Of a DNA stretch of 64,000 bases, positions 52,159-62,733 are shown piece by piece. The DNA comes from Lachnospiraceae bacterium. Its GTDB lineage: Bacteria; Bacillota; Clostridia; Lachnospirales; Lachnospiraceae. Below the pieces are notes generated by a model. It saw nothing but the letters and a program-made list of their open reading frames with translations. It was not told the DNA's origin and ran no database searches. Location of the stretch: positions 27,825-91,824 of the forward strand of contig JAFQUB010000011.1 in assembly GCA_017408735.1 (NCBI GenBank), read 5' to 3'. Numbering within the stretch: the stretch's first letter is position 1; every line of letters begins with the position of its first letter. The translations under genes and the position numbers were made by a program.

Positions 52159-55100
52159 ATGAGCGAAACAAGAAAGTCTTACTTTGGGCAGGGAATTGTG
52201 AAAAAAGTAATCAGTTGGCTTATGATTATGGCTATGATTATTGGCCTTGCACCGGCTGATTTCACATTGACTGCGAAAGCGGCAGATGATGAAACAACGA
52301 AACAGACAATTCGAATCTATTTCGAAAACTCTAGCAATTGGGAAATTCCGGTAATTAATGTTTGGGATACCGGAGCAAAAGTAGAGGGTGGAAAACTGAC
52401 AGATATTTTTGGATGGTCACAGGGAAATGGTGGCGAACCATGGCAGCAGAAACCATCTCTTATTAAAGAGAGTGGATCAAATTTCTGGTATGTAGATGTA
52501 ACCAGCGATAACTGGATTGGTCTTCAGATTCTTGATGGACCATGTAAAGTTTGGGAAGCTGGTGCAACACAGAAGAAAAATTATTTAGAACTTGATAGTT
52601 CAAAAGAAGCAGATAATAAAGTATTAGGAGCAATCAATGCATTGGAAGATGGAAGCTCTGTATACTACTTATCTTCAAAGGGTGGATGGTACAAAGATAA
52701 AGAAGGTACTACTCCATTAGCAGCAGAAGAAAAGACAGTAACCCTTCATTTCTTAAATACATATAATTGGGCAGCACCGGTTATAGATACATGGAAGGGA
52801 CAGTTTGTTACTGTTTCAGGAAACAAAGGTACAGCAGTAGTTACAACATGGACTGATAACCAGACACCATTGCCATTGATGAAAGTAGAAAAATCTACTG
52901 AAGATGGAAAATATAACTGGTATTCTGTACAGATTACAAGCATTGGAGCTGTAGATGGTTTACAGATTGTAGACGCAGAAGATGGAGATTGTTACAGAAA
53001 ATTTACTGCAGAACAGTTAGCAGTATTAAACAATGCTGCAGCAGGTGCAGATGTTTATTTTGGTGTTGATAAAGATGGTAAAGATATTATTTCTACAACA
53101 GAAAGTGATATCGTAGTTCCTGTAGAACCTCAGGAAGAAACAAGTCCAAAATACAATGAAGATGGAACAGTAACTTTCACATTGAAAGCAAACAGTACAA
53201 CTATGTCTGCTCATTTACGTGGAACATTTACTTCATGGGAAGTGAATGAAATTACTATGGACAGAACAGAAGATACAGAAGCAGGAACAGCAACATTTAC
53301 AGCAAATGTAGAAGTTCCAACAAAAGGTGGATTGTATCGTTATGGTATGTACACAGGACTTAATACATATGTAGGCGATTCTAAAAATAAAACTACATAC
53401 AAACAGAATCCGGTAGTAATCCGTAACCCGGAAATCGGAAATGGAACAGTAACTATTTACTATCCATATGTGGGAACATTAACTTCCGCTAAGGTATTAT
53501 ACCGTGAAGCAACATCTACAGGAAGTTATAAAACTCAGACACTTACAAAAGTAGAAAATGCAGAAAATCTGTATGCAGCAGTAATTACAGATGCAAAAGC
53601 TAATAAAAACTATGAATATAAAATTCAGGTAGGCGATCAGGAAGCATTCAATGATGCTTACAATTTTGTTTCTAGAAGAGCAGATGGAACAGGTACATTT
53701 AAGGTAGAAGAAAAAGTAGAAGAACCAGACTACGAAAGCCCTGTATTAGGTGAAGATGGAAAATCAGTAACATTCAATTACTGGGCACCAAATGCTGACG
53801 AAGTTAAACTTGCAGGAAGCATGTATGGAACTAACTGGTATAAAGAAGCAAAGACAATGACTAAGGGTGAAAATGGAATCTGGACTATTACAGAAAAACT
53901 TGTAGTAGGAACAGAATATGCATATAAGTTCTTAGTAGATGGCGAAGATGTAGCAGATCCAAAGAATGATGAAGTAGACGTACAGGGAAATTCTGTATAC
54001 AAATTAGAAACTCCACATGATGGTGAAGCAAGCCCTGTTGTTGACGCTACAAATGAAACAATTACATTTAACTTTACTCCATCTAACTACGGTTTAGAAG
54101 GAAAAATCAGAGCAGTAACTTTAATGGGTACTGTTGTAGGCGAAGATGGATGGGATAATGGAAAGAATTTAACAAGAACATCCGATGGAAATTATACTGT
54201 AACATTAAAGGATGTTGAACCTGGAACATATCAGTATAAATTCAAAGTAACTGCAGCTGCAGGAGTTGTTCTTCCAAACGAAGGATATTATGCAGATGTA
54301 CAGAATGACAATGTTGTAGAAGAGGGCGAAGAAGGAGCAGGTAATTCTATCGTAGTTATGCCGGGTCTTGTAATCGAAGGAAAAAATGCTGCAGGTGCAG
54401 GTAAATTCCAGTACAAGGGTGTTGGTGTAGCAGATGAAGGTTCTGTAAAATTCTCCTTGAAATCTGAAAAACCAGGCTTCGATTTAACAGAAGATGGTCT
54501 GTTAACAGTAAGCAACACAGCAGACACAGGATATTATGAAATCGTTCTTGATTACAAAGTAAATGGTGTTGCAAAACAGAAAATAAAGAAATTTTATTAC
54601 ACACAGCGTGCATTAATTTATGAATATGAATACAAAAAAGGATCCAAGTATACAGGTATATCTGACGTATATACATGGAACAATGCAAGCTTTGTAACAA
54701 GCTATGATCTGATTAATCAGGGAACAACAGCTAATCCAAAATATGTTGCATATATTAATGCTGATAAGAACACAACTTCATTTGGATATATCGTAAGATT
54801 ATTAGGATACTGGGGACCAGACCAGAATACAGACCGTGAATACGGTGACAGAACTATCACTATGAATGAAGGTGACAGATACACTAAAGTTCGTGGTGGT
54901 GAAGGTATTGAAAATCCATATGTATTACCATCAGGACAGACATACTATGATAATGGTATCGTATTCTGCTATCGTGATGATGATAAGTTCTACAACGGAA
55001 CAATGGATACCATCAAAGAAGCAAAGGTTTCCGTTAAAAATGTAGAAACAGGTGTAGAACAGGAATTTGACATGGAATACATTGCAAAAGATGAATTATT

Positions 55101-58100
55101 CATCTACAAATTCCAGAATATTCCGGATGGAGATTATGAATATAAATTCTTTATTGATGGTGAAGAAGTAAAAGACCAGTACAATCCAAGTGGTGTTAAA
55201 CATTATGAAAAAGCAGAATTAACAATAAAGACAAGTGTAACACCGGACGAAGCAAACTATGGCCAGAATCCGGTGGTAGAAGTAAAAACAACAAACAAAG
55301 CAACTGGTAAAACTGTAGAATTAAGCAAAATTCGTGCAAACCTGAAAAATATTGCAGGTAAAGAAATGACTGTTGATTTCAGCACAATTACTAATAAAGG
55401 TGTGCTTTACATTGACAGCAGCATTAAAGCAGGAAATTATGAAGTTCCAATTACAGTAACAGACCTTTACGGAAACACAACAACAACAAGTACTACTGTT
55501 AAAGTGGTAAATAAAACATCAACAGATGAATCATGGGATGAAGCAAGAATTTACTTCTTGTTAACAGACCGTTTTGCAGATGGAGATTCTTCTAACAATG
55601 GTGGTATAGAATACAATCCTAAGATGGCAGAATCTTACCATGGTGGTGATATTCAGGGTGTTATCTCTAAACTTGGATATCTTCAGCAGTTAGGTATTAA
55701 CACAATCTGGATTACTCCGATTGTTGATAATATCGAAGACATTGTAAATAAAGAATTAAACCAGGCAGGTTACACAGGATACTGGGCAAAAGACTTTACA
55801 AAGATTGATGAACATTTAGGAACAACAGAAGATTTAGACAAATTATTAGATGAAGCACACAAACGCGGTATGAAGGTTATGGTGGATATCGTAGTTAACC
55901 ATGCCGGATACTACACAAACGAAAATGATAACTTTGCAGGTATGTTCCGTAAGGGAGCAGAAATTGGCTCTGATGACATTACAATGGAATTAAGCGACAT
56001 GCCTGACTTCAAGACAGAAGATCAGAATGTAAGAGCTAAATTGATTGCATGGCAGACAGCATGGGCAAGTCATACAACAGAAGCAGGAAACAGCATTGAT
56101 TACTTCCGTGTGGATACTATTAAACATGTAGAACATGAAACATTCAGCCAGTTAAAGACAGCTTTGGCAGAAGTAAATCCAAACTTCAAGATGATTGGTG
56201 AATACTGGGATGCAACTTATAACGCTACAGCAAATTATTTAGGTAATGGTCAGATGGATTCAGAACTTGATTTTGGATTCAAGGATGTAGCAGCAAAATT
56301 TGTAAACGGAAACATTGAAACAGCAGAAAAAACTTTAGAAGCACGTAACAAAGCTTTAAGCAGTAGCCTCAGCATGGGACAGTTCTTAAGCAGTCATGAT
56401 GAACATGGATTCTTATATTCAGTAGGTTATGACTACGGAAAAGCAAAATTAGCAGCATCTTTACAGATTACTGCTAAGGGACAGCCGGTTGTATACTACG
56501 GTGAAGAAATAGCTCTTTCCGGTCCAAATGCATTTGGCGTTTATGAAAACAACCGTTACGATATGCAGTTCAATAACTTAGAAGAACATCAGAAAGATAT
56601 GCTTGCTCACTACAAGAAAGTATTAGTAGCACGTTCACTCTACTCAGATGTAATGTCTAAGGGTACAAGAACTAATGTATTAGGTGGAGATGGTTACGGA
56701 TACGAAGTTGTATTAAGAGAATACAATGGAGAAACAGTATACTTAGCATTTAATACAACAGACAGAGCTCAGAAAGTAACTATTGACTTAAGCGAATATT
56801 CAGCAACAGATGCAGAACAAACAAGTATGATGGATGTTTATTCCGGAAATACTGTTTCTGTAACAAATGGAAAAGTAGAATTTACAATTCCTGCAATGGA
56901 AGATGGCGGTACAGCTATCATTGCAAAAGGTAAAACATTAACAGGTATTCAGGTAGTTGCACCAACAAAGACAGAATATGAAATTGGTGAAGAACTTGAT
57001 TTAACTAACTTAACTGTAACAGGTGTTTATGGAAATGATAAAGCACCTATTTCAGAAGGTGATTACACAGTAGATACTAGTGCATACGATAAGAACAAAG
57101 CTGGTGAATATGTAATTACTGTAAAATATGATATGTACAGAGCAGAATTTACAGTAAAAGTAAAAGCAGAGCCAACATCAACACCAGAGCCAACAGCAAC
57201 ACCAGAGCCGACAGCAACATCAACACCGGTACCAACATCAACACCGGTACCAACAAAGGCAATTACACCGGATAAACCGGTTGAACCAACAGCAGTACCT
57301 ACAGTACAGCCAACATCAACACCGGTACCGACAGCAACAGTTGCACCGGTAGCTACTAAGGCGCCGGCAGTAACAACTGCACCTTCTTATACAAAGGTTA
57401 AATCAATTAAATTAAACGCTAAGAAGGCGACATTAGGATACAGAGCACAGATTACTTTAAAAGCAACTGTGAACCCAACAGATGCTAAGTACAAGAAAGT
57501 AACTTGGACATCAAGCAACAAGAAAGTTGCAACAGTATCCAGCAAGGGTAAAATCACAGCTAAGAAAGTAAAGAAAAAGACAACAGTAACTATTACAGCA
57601 AAAGTAAAAGATGGTAAGACAGCAAAATGTAAGGTAACCGTATTACCGGGACCATCCTATAAAGTAACTTATAAGATGGCTGGCGGAAAGAATAACGGAT
57701 TAAATCCAACATATCTTGCTAAGAACCAGAGCTTAAAACTGAAAAATCCAACCAGAAAGAACTATGTTTTCAAAGGCTGGTATGTAAACGGAAAGAAAGT
57801 TAAGACTTTAAATAAGAAAGTTACATCCAACAAGAAAGTTACAGTAAAAGCAACATGGGAAAAAGTTAAGACAGGCGCAGCGACAATTAAGAGCGCTAAG
57901 AATACTTCTAACGGCACAATTACAGTGAAGTACGCTAAAGTAAAAGGAGTAGCAGGTTATGAAATCTTCTGCTCAACAAGTAAGAAATTCACAAAAGCAA
58001 AAACAACATCTGTAACAACAAAGAAAACAAGTGCAAAACTGAAAAACCTGACCAAGGGAACAACTTACTATGTAAGAGTAAAAGCATACAAAGAAGATTC

Positions 58101-58161
58101 TACAGGTAATAAGGTATACGGAAAAGTAAGTAAGACAATTAAAGTAACAATTAAAAAATAA
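52159..58161 (+). CDS. Secreted multidomain GH13 alpha-amylase 2
   Basis: A 2000-residue paralogue of the preceding enzyme, starting at the ATG behind AAAGGGAG. Signal peptide, then two CBM26-like modules ('IRIYFENSSNW', 'VTLHFLNTYNW'), then several CBM48/E-set modules ('HLRGTFTSWEV', 'VKLAGSMYGTNW'). The GH13 barrel begins near residue 1125 ('DEARIYFLLTDRFADGDSSN') with Asp1319, Glu1348 ('IGEYWD') and Asp1414 ('SSHDEHG'). A Big-type module, a Thr/Pro linker, a Big_2 module ('VTWTSSNKKVATVSSKGKI'), an InlB-type repeat and an FN3 domain follow. The basic C terminus probably holds the protein to the wall. Codon choice is strongly uniform in both amylases, as in highly expressed genes. Confidence 0.9.
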   Translation: MSETRKSYFGQGIVKKVISWLMIMAMIIGLAPADFTLTAKAADDETTKQTIRIYFENSSNWEIPVINVWDTGAKVEGGKLTDIFGWSQGNGGEPWQQKPSLIKESGSNFWYVDVTSDNWIGLQILDGPCKVWEAGATQKKNYLELDSSKEADNKVLGAINALEDGSSVYYLSSKGGWYKDKEGTTPLAAEEKTVTLHFLNTYNWAAPVIDTWKGQFVTVSGNKGTAVVTTWTDNQTPLPLMKVEKSTEDGKYNWYSVQITSIGAVDGLQIVDAEDGDCYRKFTAEQLAVLNNAAAGADVYFGVDKDGKDIISTTESDIVVPVEPQEETSPKYNEDGTVTFTLKANSTTMSAHLRGTFTSWEVNEITMDRTEDTEAGTATFTANVEVPTKGGLYRYGMYTGLNTYVGDSKNKTTYKQNPVVIRNPEIGNGTVTIYYPYVGTLTSAKVLYREATSTGSYKTQTLTKVENAENLYAAVITDAKANKNYEYKIQVGDQEAFNDAYNFVSRRADGTGTFKVEEKVEEPDYESPVLGEDGKSVTFNYWAPNADEVKLAGSMYGTNWYKEAKTMTKGENGIWTITEKLVVGTEYAYKFLVDGEDVADPKNDEVDVQGNSVYKLETPHDGEASPVVDATNETITFNFTPSNYGLEGKIRAVTLMGTVVGEDGWDNGKNLTRTSDGNYTVTLKDVEPGTYQYKFKVTAAAGVVLPNEGYYADVQNDNVVEEGEEGAGNSIVVMPGLVIEGKNAAGAGKFQYKGVGVADEGSVKFSLKSEKPGFDLTEDGLLTVSNTADTGYYEIVLDYKVNGVAKQKIKKFYYTQRALIYEYEYKKGSKYTGISDVYTWNNASFVTSYDLINQGTTANPKYVAYINADKNTTSFGYIVRLLGYWGPDQNTDREYGDRTITMNEGDRYTKVRGGEGIENPYVLPSGQTYYDNGIVFCYRDDDKFYNGTMDTIKEAKVSVKNVETGVEQEFDMEYIAKDELFIYKFQNIPDGDYEYKFFIDGEEVKDQYNPSGVKHYEKAELTIKTSVTPDEANYGQNPVVEVKTTNKATGKTVELSKIRANLKNIAGKEMTVDFSTITNKGVLYIDSSIKAGNYEVPITVTDLYGNTTTTSTTVKVVNKTSTDESWDEARIYFLLTDRFADGDSSNNGGIEYNPKMAESYHGGDIQGVISKLGYLQQLGINTIWITPIVDNIEDIVNKELNQAGYTGYWAKDFTKIDEHLGTTEDLDKLLDEAHKRGMKVMVDIVVNHAGYYTNENDNFAGMFRKGAEIGSDDITMELSDMPDFKTEDQNVRAKLIAWQTAWASHTTEAGNSIDYFRVDTIKHVEHETFSQLKTALAEVNPNFKMIGEYWDATYNATANYLGNGQMDSELDFGFKDVAAKFVNGNIETAEKTLEARNKALSSSLSMGQFLSSHDEHGFLYSVGYDYGKAKLAASLQITAKGQPVVYYGEEIALSGPNAFGVYENNRYDMQFNNLEEHQKDMLAHYKKVLVARSLYSDVMSKGTRTNVLGGDGYGYEVVLREYNGETVYLAFNTTDRAQKVTIDLSEYSATDAEQTSMMDVYSGNTVSVTNGKVEFTIPAMEDGGTAIIAKGKTLTGIQVVAPTKTEYEIGEELDLTNLTVTGVYGNDKAPISEGDYTVDTSAYDKNKAGEYVITVKYDMYRAEFTVKVKAEPTSTPEPTATPEPTATSTPVPTSTPVPTKAITPDKPVEPTAVPTVQPTSTPVPTATVAPVATKAPAVTTAPSYTKVKSIKLNAKKATLGYRAQITLKATVNPTDAKYKKVTWTSSNKKVATVSSKGKITAKKVKKKTTVTITAKVKDGKTAKCKVTVLPGPSYKVTYKMAGGKNNGLNPTYLAKNQSLKLKNPTRKNYVFKGWYVNGKKVKTLNKKVTSNKKVTVKATWEKVKTGAATIKSAKNTSNGTITVKYAKVKGVAGYEIFCSTSKKFTKAKTTSVTTKKTSAKLKNLTKGTTYYVRVKAYKEDSTGNKVYGKVSKTIKVTIKK
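57165..57370 (+). repeat. Thr/Pro linker-coding repeats in amylase 2
   Basis: Short units such as CCAACATCAACACCGGTACC and CCAGAGCCAACAGCAACA recur and encode STPVPT and TPEPTA blocks. Like the linker of the protein at 17,880 they should be prone to length change. Confidence 0.75.
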
Positions 58162-58170
58162 TTTTGCAGG

Positions 58171-58198
58171 ATCCCCCGACTTCTTGTCGGGGGATTTT
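58171..58198 (+). terminator. Rho-independent terminator of amylase gene 2
   Basis: A perfect stem ATCCCCCGAC/GTCGGGGGAT around TTCTT, followed by TTTGTT. Stable GC-rich stem and a short T tract. Confidence 0.9.
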
Positions 58199-58211
58199 GT
58201 TATAGAATCCC

Positions 58212-58240
58212 TTGACGTATCAGAGTAACAAGGTTATACT
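58212..58240 (+). promoter_or_regulatory. Promoter of the CBS-domain gene
   Basis: TTGACG (58,212-58,217), a 17-bp spacer and TATACT (58,235-58,240), about 55 bp before the start. Confidence 0.7.
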
Positions 58241-58294
58241 AGATAATGTTGTGTAAAGAATAGGTAAAGTGCGTTTGAAATGGAGGAGAGGCAT

Positions 58295-58705
58295 GTGAAC
58301 GTATTGTTTTTCCTTACACCAAAGAGTGAAGTTATATATGTAATTGAAGATTACAAACTGTCCAAAGTGATGGATATTATGGAAGAGACAGGATACACAG
58401 CCCTTCCTATGATTGACAGACAAGGGCGTTATGTAGGTTCTGTTACAGAAGGCGATATATTAAGGGTAATAAGGGAAAAGAAAGAACTCAGTCTGGACCA
58501 GGTTGGAGAGATTACTGTGGTAAATATACCACGCAAAACAGACATTAAACCGGTTTCCGGAACAGCCGATATGATTGATATGATAAGAAGAGCTTTGGAA
58601 CAAAACTATGTTCCGGTTGTAGACGACGATAATATCTTCAGCGGCATAATAACAAGAAGAGATATTATTCAGGTATGTTATGCGAAAGCGAAGCATTACC
58701 TGTAG
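58295..58705 (+). CDS. CBS-domain-pair protein
   Basis: A 136-residue protein made of two CBS motifs: 'VMDIMEETGYTALPMIDRQG' with 'VGSVTEGDILRVI', and 'MIRRALEQNYVPVVDDDNIF' with 'GIITRRDIIQVC'. CBS pairs bind adenine nucleotides and sense energy state. I use the GTG at 58,295, six bases after GGAGGAG; an in-frame ATG at 58,280 overlaps that site. It has its own promoter and terminator, so it is a single-gene unit. Target unknown. Confidence 0.85.
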   Translation: MNVLFFLTPKSEVIYVIEDYKLSKVMDIMEETGYTALPMIDRQGRYVGSVTEGDILRVIREKKELSLDQVGEITVVNIPRKTDIKPVSGTADMIDMIRRALEQNYVPVVDDDNIFSGIITRRDIIQVCYAKAKHYL

Positions 58706-58713
58706 AAGCGAAG

Positions 58714-58743
58714 ACCGTATAAGCAAGGCTTATACGGTTTTTT
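58714..58743 (+). terminator. Rho-independent terminator of the CBS gene
   Basis: ACCGTATAAG pairs with CTTATACGGT around a five-base loop, followed by TTTTTT. Confidence 0.88.
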
Positions 58744-58829
58744 AGAATAATTCAATATTAAGGAAAAATTAATCTTTTGTATCTATAGAATTAATTTTAA
58801 ATCAGTATATTTTTGGATGAGGTGATGAG

Positions 58830-59522
58830 ATGTTAAACATATTAGTGTGTGATGATGATAAAGAAATTGTAGACGCGATAGAAATTTATTTAGTACAGGA
58901 AGGGTACAATGTACTGAAAGCATATGACGGAGTTCAGGCAATGGAAATACTGCAGGAGCAGGATGTGCATTTGTTGATTATTGATATAATGATGCCCCGT
59001 CTGGATGGTATCCATGCAACTTTAAAAATAAGAGAAACCAGCAGCATTCCCATTATTATGCTTTCCGCAAAAACAGAAGATGCAGATAAAATTCTTGGGT
59101 TAAATATTGGTGCGGACGATTATGTGGCAAAGCCGTTTAATCCCTTGGAGTTAGTTGCCCGTGTAAAATCCCAGCTTCGAAGATACACAGAGCTTGGAAA
59201 TATTACCGAGGAAAGCTCTAATGTGTTCAAGGCAGGAGATTTAGTAATCAATGATGATTTGAAAGAAGTTATGGTGGATGGCAATGCTGTAAAGATGACA
59301 CCCATTGAATATAACATACTTTTACTGCTTGTAAAAAATCAGGGAAAAGTCTTTTCCATCAATCAGATTTATGAAAGTATCTGGAATGAAGACGCTATAG
59401 GTGCAGACAATACAGTGGCGGTTCACATTCGCCATATCCGTGAAAAGATTGAAATCAATCCAAAAGAGCCTAAATATTTAAAAGTAGTTTGGGGAATTGG
59501 ATATAAGATAGAAAAGATTTAA
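58830..59522 (+). CDS. OmpR/PhoB-family response regulator
   Basis: A 230-residue regulator with a receiver domain ('ILVCDDDKEIVDAI', phospho-Asp52 in 'LIIDIMMPRLDG', 'VAKPFNPLELVARV') and a winged-helix DNA-binding domain ('MTPIEYNILLLLVKN', 'VHIRHIREKIEINPKEPKYL', 'WGIGYKIEK'). GATGAGGTGATGAG precedes the ATG. It pairs with the histidine kinase gene 24 bp downstream. It resembles VanR-type regulators of envelope responses; target genes unknown. Confidence 0.93.
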   Translation: MLNILVCDDDKEIVDAIEIYLVQEGYNVLKAYDGVQAMEILQEQDVHLLIIDIMMPRLDGIHATLKIRETSSIPIIMLSAKTEDADKILGLNIGADDYVAKPFNPLELVARVKSQLRRYTELGNITEESSNVFKAGDLVINDDLKEVMVDGNAVKMTPIEYNILLLLVKNQGKVFSINQIYESIWNEDAIGADNTVAVHIRHIREKIEINPKEPKYLKVVWGIGYKIEKI

Positions 59523-59546
59523 TCGGGCAGGAAAGGAGTTTTCTTC

Positions 59547-62003
59547 ATGCATAATATAAAATATAGCAGGGGGGTAAAAGTTGTTGCAGTCATACTGCAG
59601 ACAATTCTTGTGGTTGTCGCTGTGGTGGCGTGCAGTGTATGTTTTAGCTATCAGGGAAATTCAAAAGGCACAGGAGATATGCTTGAAGGAAAGCGATTTA
59701 TTGAATCCGCCTACTATGAAAGTCTGGTGGAGGAAGAGTTATATGGATTGTCAGATTACGTTCATCTGTGTACCATTTTTGAAACAGGTGGAGCTTATGA
59801 TTCGGATAAATTGATTTCAGTAGAAGATTATGTAAAAAGAAATGTGGCTTATACTTCCTATGAAACAGAGGAAGAGGTTATTTATTACCGTCTGGAAGAC
59901 CTGATAAAATGGGGAAAAGAAGGAATTGTGTATGATAACCTTCAAGTGGAAGCAGAGGAAGAAGAAAGTCACGCAGAAAGTACAATCCAATATACCAAAG
60001 TATATGATAATTCCTCGGAAGATGGAGAACTTATTTCCGAGAAAACCATTCAGCTTCCTGATACCATAAGAGATGGAGAGGTACAGACTTTAAAATATTT
60101 AAAAGAATATTACCTTCCGGTGGACGGAATCAGTCTTGCAGACCGCTTTCGTTCTGACAAAGACAGAGAGCAGTTTTACGAATATTTAGAAAGTGCTATT
60201 GTCAAAATGAAAGACGATTTTGAACAGTACAAAACTTTTGAAAATAAGTATTATTCCAAAAATACAAATGTGCATTATGCAGTGGTAGATACCGAACTCA
60301 ATGAGATTTATTCCAACGTCCGGGAAATCAGTGATGTTTATATGGAACAGGAAGGCATGCTGTTGGAAGATTTTGTGCAGTATTTCAATGCTTATGGAAC
60401 TAAATTTTTTATGAATTCCGTCAGTATGGGATATGAAACCGATTTAGGACTGGGAAATGAACGTTTTCTGGAGATTATGCGTCGTTGGAACAATTCCATG
60501 ACCGGAAATTATTATATAGCAATGGCAGTGGATACTAATTTTATTGCCCAGGACAATTTGTATCAGGAAAAGACGGAATATGAAAAGATTCAGCCCTGGT
60601 ATCGCATTGCCTGTATTAGTGCTATTATCAGTATGGCACTGGCATTTGTGCTGTTTATTTATCTTACCTTTGTGTCCGGTCATAAGGATAGTACAGAAAC
60701 AATCAGCCTGTGTTGGTTCGATAAGATAAAAACGGAAATTGCGTCATTGATTATGTTTTTCGTAGCTTTGCTTGAAATCCTCATTGTACAGGGAGCAAGA
60801 GGAGATTATGAATTTGGGCTGTGGAATAATATAATAGTAGGAATTGCGGCGTTTATTGCAAATCTGTCCTTTTTGGCAGGTTATTTTAGTCTGGTAAGAA
60901 GAATTAAGACGGAAACACTTTGGACCAACAGTGTGTTATATCGAATTAGCAGTTTTTTGCTTCGGGTATTCCGAAACCGCAAAAACACCACAAGAATTCT
61001 TATTTTATATAGTAGCTACGTGTTAACAAATGCTGTGTGGGTTGGCCTTGGAATTGTATACAATAATTTATGGATTGGTTTTGGAGTTCCTATGGTAATC
61101 AGCATAATTTCCGGTGTATATATTGTGAAAGATGCCATGGAGCGCCATGAAATTATCAATGGAGTCAGTAAAATTGTAGATGGAGATTTGGATTATAAAA
61201 TTGATACAGTCAATCTTCATCAGGATAATTATGCGCTGGCACAAAGCATTAATAACATTGGAGCGGGTTTGCGGTTTGCAGTAGAGGAAAGTACCCGCAA
61301 TGAGCGTATGAAAACAGAGTTGATTACCAATGTATCCCATGATATTAAAACGCCGCTGACCTCCATAATCAATTATGTAGGTCTGATTAAGCGTGAAAAA
61401 ATAGATAATGAAAGAATTCAAAGCTACGTTGAGGTTTTGGAAAACAAAGCCCAGAGATTGAAGCACCTGACAGAGGATCTAGTAGAAGCTTCCAAAATCA
61501 GTTCCGGTAACATAGAATTGCAGATTGGAAGAATCAATCTTGTGGAATTAATTTATCAGACTGCCGGAGAATTCGATGAGAAATTTGATGCCAAGAATCT
61601 CAATATAGTATTAAATATTCCGAAGGAACCGGTGGTGGTGATGGCGGACGGAAGAAGAGTCTGGAGAGTCATTGAAAATCTGTATAACAATGTGGCGAAA
61701 TACGCATTGAGTGGAACCAGAGTTTATGCTGATTTGGTTGTAAAAGACGAAAAAGCAATTTTTTCGCTAAAAAACATATCAGAAAACCAGCTGAATTTTG
61801 ATGCAACGGAATTGACAGAGCGTTTTATTCGGGGAGATGTTTCCAGAAGTACTGAGGGAAGTGGCCTTGGATTGTCCATAGCGAAAAATCTCACAGAGCT
61901 TCAGGGAGGGGAATTTGAGATTTATTTAGATGGGGATTTATTCCGGGTGACAGTGACCTTGCCAATGGCTCCGGAAGAGGTAGAAACGACCACTGAGATG
62001 TAG
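59547..62003 (+). CDS. Membrane sensor histidine kinase
   Basis: An 818-residue kinase. One N-terminal membrane segment ('VVAVILQTILVVVAVVACSV') is followed by an extracellular sensor region of about 320 residues and then about six membrane helices (residues about 355-530). A short HAMP-like linker leads to 'TELITNVSHDIKTPLTSIINYV' with His598, the N box 'RVIENLYNNVAKYAL' and the G box 'GSGLGLSIAKNLTELQGGEF'. The ligand is unknown. The long extracellular part with several extra helices is common in Lachnospiraceae kinases of this kind. Confidence 0.9.
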   Translation: MHNIKYSRGVKVVAVILQTILVVVAVVACSVCFSYQGNSKGTGDMLEGKRFIESAYYESLVEEELYGLSDYVHLCTIFETGGAYDSDKLISVEDYVKRNVAYTSYETEEEVIYYRLEDLIKWGKEGIVYDNLQVEAEEEESHAESTIQYTKVYDNSSEDGELISEKTIQLPDTIRDGEVQTLKYLKEYYLPVDGISLADRFRSDKDREQFYEYLESAIVKMKDDFEQYKTFENKYYSKNTNVHYAVVDTELNEIYSNVREISDVYMEQEGMLLEDFVQYFNAYGTKFFMNSVSMGYETDLGLGNERFLEIMRRWNNSMTGNYYIAMAVDTNFIAQDNLYQEKTEYEKIQPWYRIACISAIISMALAFVLFIYLTFVSGHKDSTETISLCWFDKIKTEIASLIMFFVALLEILIVQGARGDYEFGLWNNIIVGIAAFIANLSFLAGYFSLVRRIKTETLWTNSVLYRISSFLLRVFRNRKNTTRILILYSSYVLTNAVWVGLGIVYNNLWIGFGVPMVISIISGVYIVKDAMERHEIINGVSKIVDGDLDYKIDTVNLHQDNYALAQSINNIGAGLRFAVEESTRNERMKTELITNVSHDIKTPLTSIINYVGLIKREKIDNERIQSYVEVLENKAQRLKHLTEDLVEASKISSGNIELQIGRINLVELIYQTAGEFDEKFDAKNLNIVLNIPKEPVVVMADGRRVWRVIENLYNNVAKYALSGTRVYADLVVKDEKAIFSLKNISENQLNFDATELTERFIRGDVSRSTEGSGLGLSIAKNLTELQGGEFEIYLDGDLFRVTVTLPMAPEEVETTTEM

Positions 62004-62070
62004 GAATGAATTGCTTTTTATTTATAATTATAATATAATAAATACAATAAACGACAAAGTGGGGAAGAAC

Positions 62071-62715
62071 ATGGGAAATTTTTTTGATCCGGATGGCAGT
62101 ATTATGAGAGCGTTGAGCAGGATTGCAGATGTGGCGATATTAAATATATTGTGGCTTATCTGCTGTCTGCCTGTAGTGACGGCAGGAGCGGCAACAACAG
62201 CGCTTGTTTCGGTAACATTGAAAATGACAGATGATAATGAAGGTTATATTTTTCGGAGTTATATTAAGGCGTTCAAAAGAAATTTTAAACAGTCAACTTT
62301 GGTATGGCTTATCTTATTGGCAGTTATGATAGTTCTGGGAGCAGATTATTATATTATGTGCCAGTGGGATAGCCGGTTGAGATATGGTATGCTTACAGTT
62401 GTTATTCTGGCGGCATTGATTATTTTGTTTGTTGGACTTTATATTTTCCCGTTGATTGCAAAATTTGAAAACACCATTGGGGAATACTTTAAAAATGCTT
62501 TATTTATGAGTATAAGACATTTACCGTACACAGCATTATTGGCATTGATTTTTGGAATACAGGTGTATGCCGACTTTTACATGTTGGTAAATACTCAGTA
62601 TCTTCCGATTTTGATACTGTTTGGGGAATCGGCATTTGTGTATGTGATGTCATATATATACGAGAGAATTTTTAAAGGCTATATAACTCAGACGGAGAAT
62701 GAAGAAACTATATAA
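62071..62715 (+). CDS. DUF624 (YesL-like) membrane protein
   Basis: A 214-residue protein with about five membrane segments. 'NFFDPDGSIMRALSRIADVAILNILWLIC' with 'LPVVTAGAATTAL' is the usual opening of the DUF624/YesL family. I use the ATG at 62,071 because GTGGGGAAG lies just before it; the frame stays open to 62,011. YesL-like proteins often accompany carbohydrate-uptake and two-component genes; the role is not known. Confidence 0.85.
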   Translation: MGNFFDPDGSIMRALSRIADVAILNILWLICCLPVVTAGAATTALVSVTLKMTDDNEGYIFRSYIKAFKRNFKQSTLVWLILLAVMIVLGADYYIMCQWDSRLRYGMLTVVILAALIILFVGLYIFPLIAKFENTIGEYFKNALFMSIRHLPYTALLALIFGIQVYADFYMLVNTQYLPILILFGESAFVYVMSYIYERIFKGYITQTENEETI

Positions 62716-62733
62716 AGTGGGCGGTGATTCTCT

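Noticed and set aside
46512..58161. Sortase anchoring of the amylases
   Set aside because: No LPXTG-like motif with a following hydrophobic segment is at either C terminus; both end in a basic FN3-type module.
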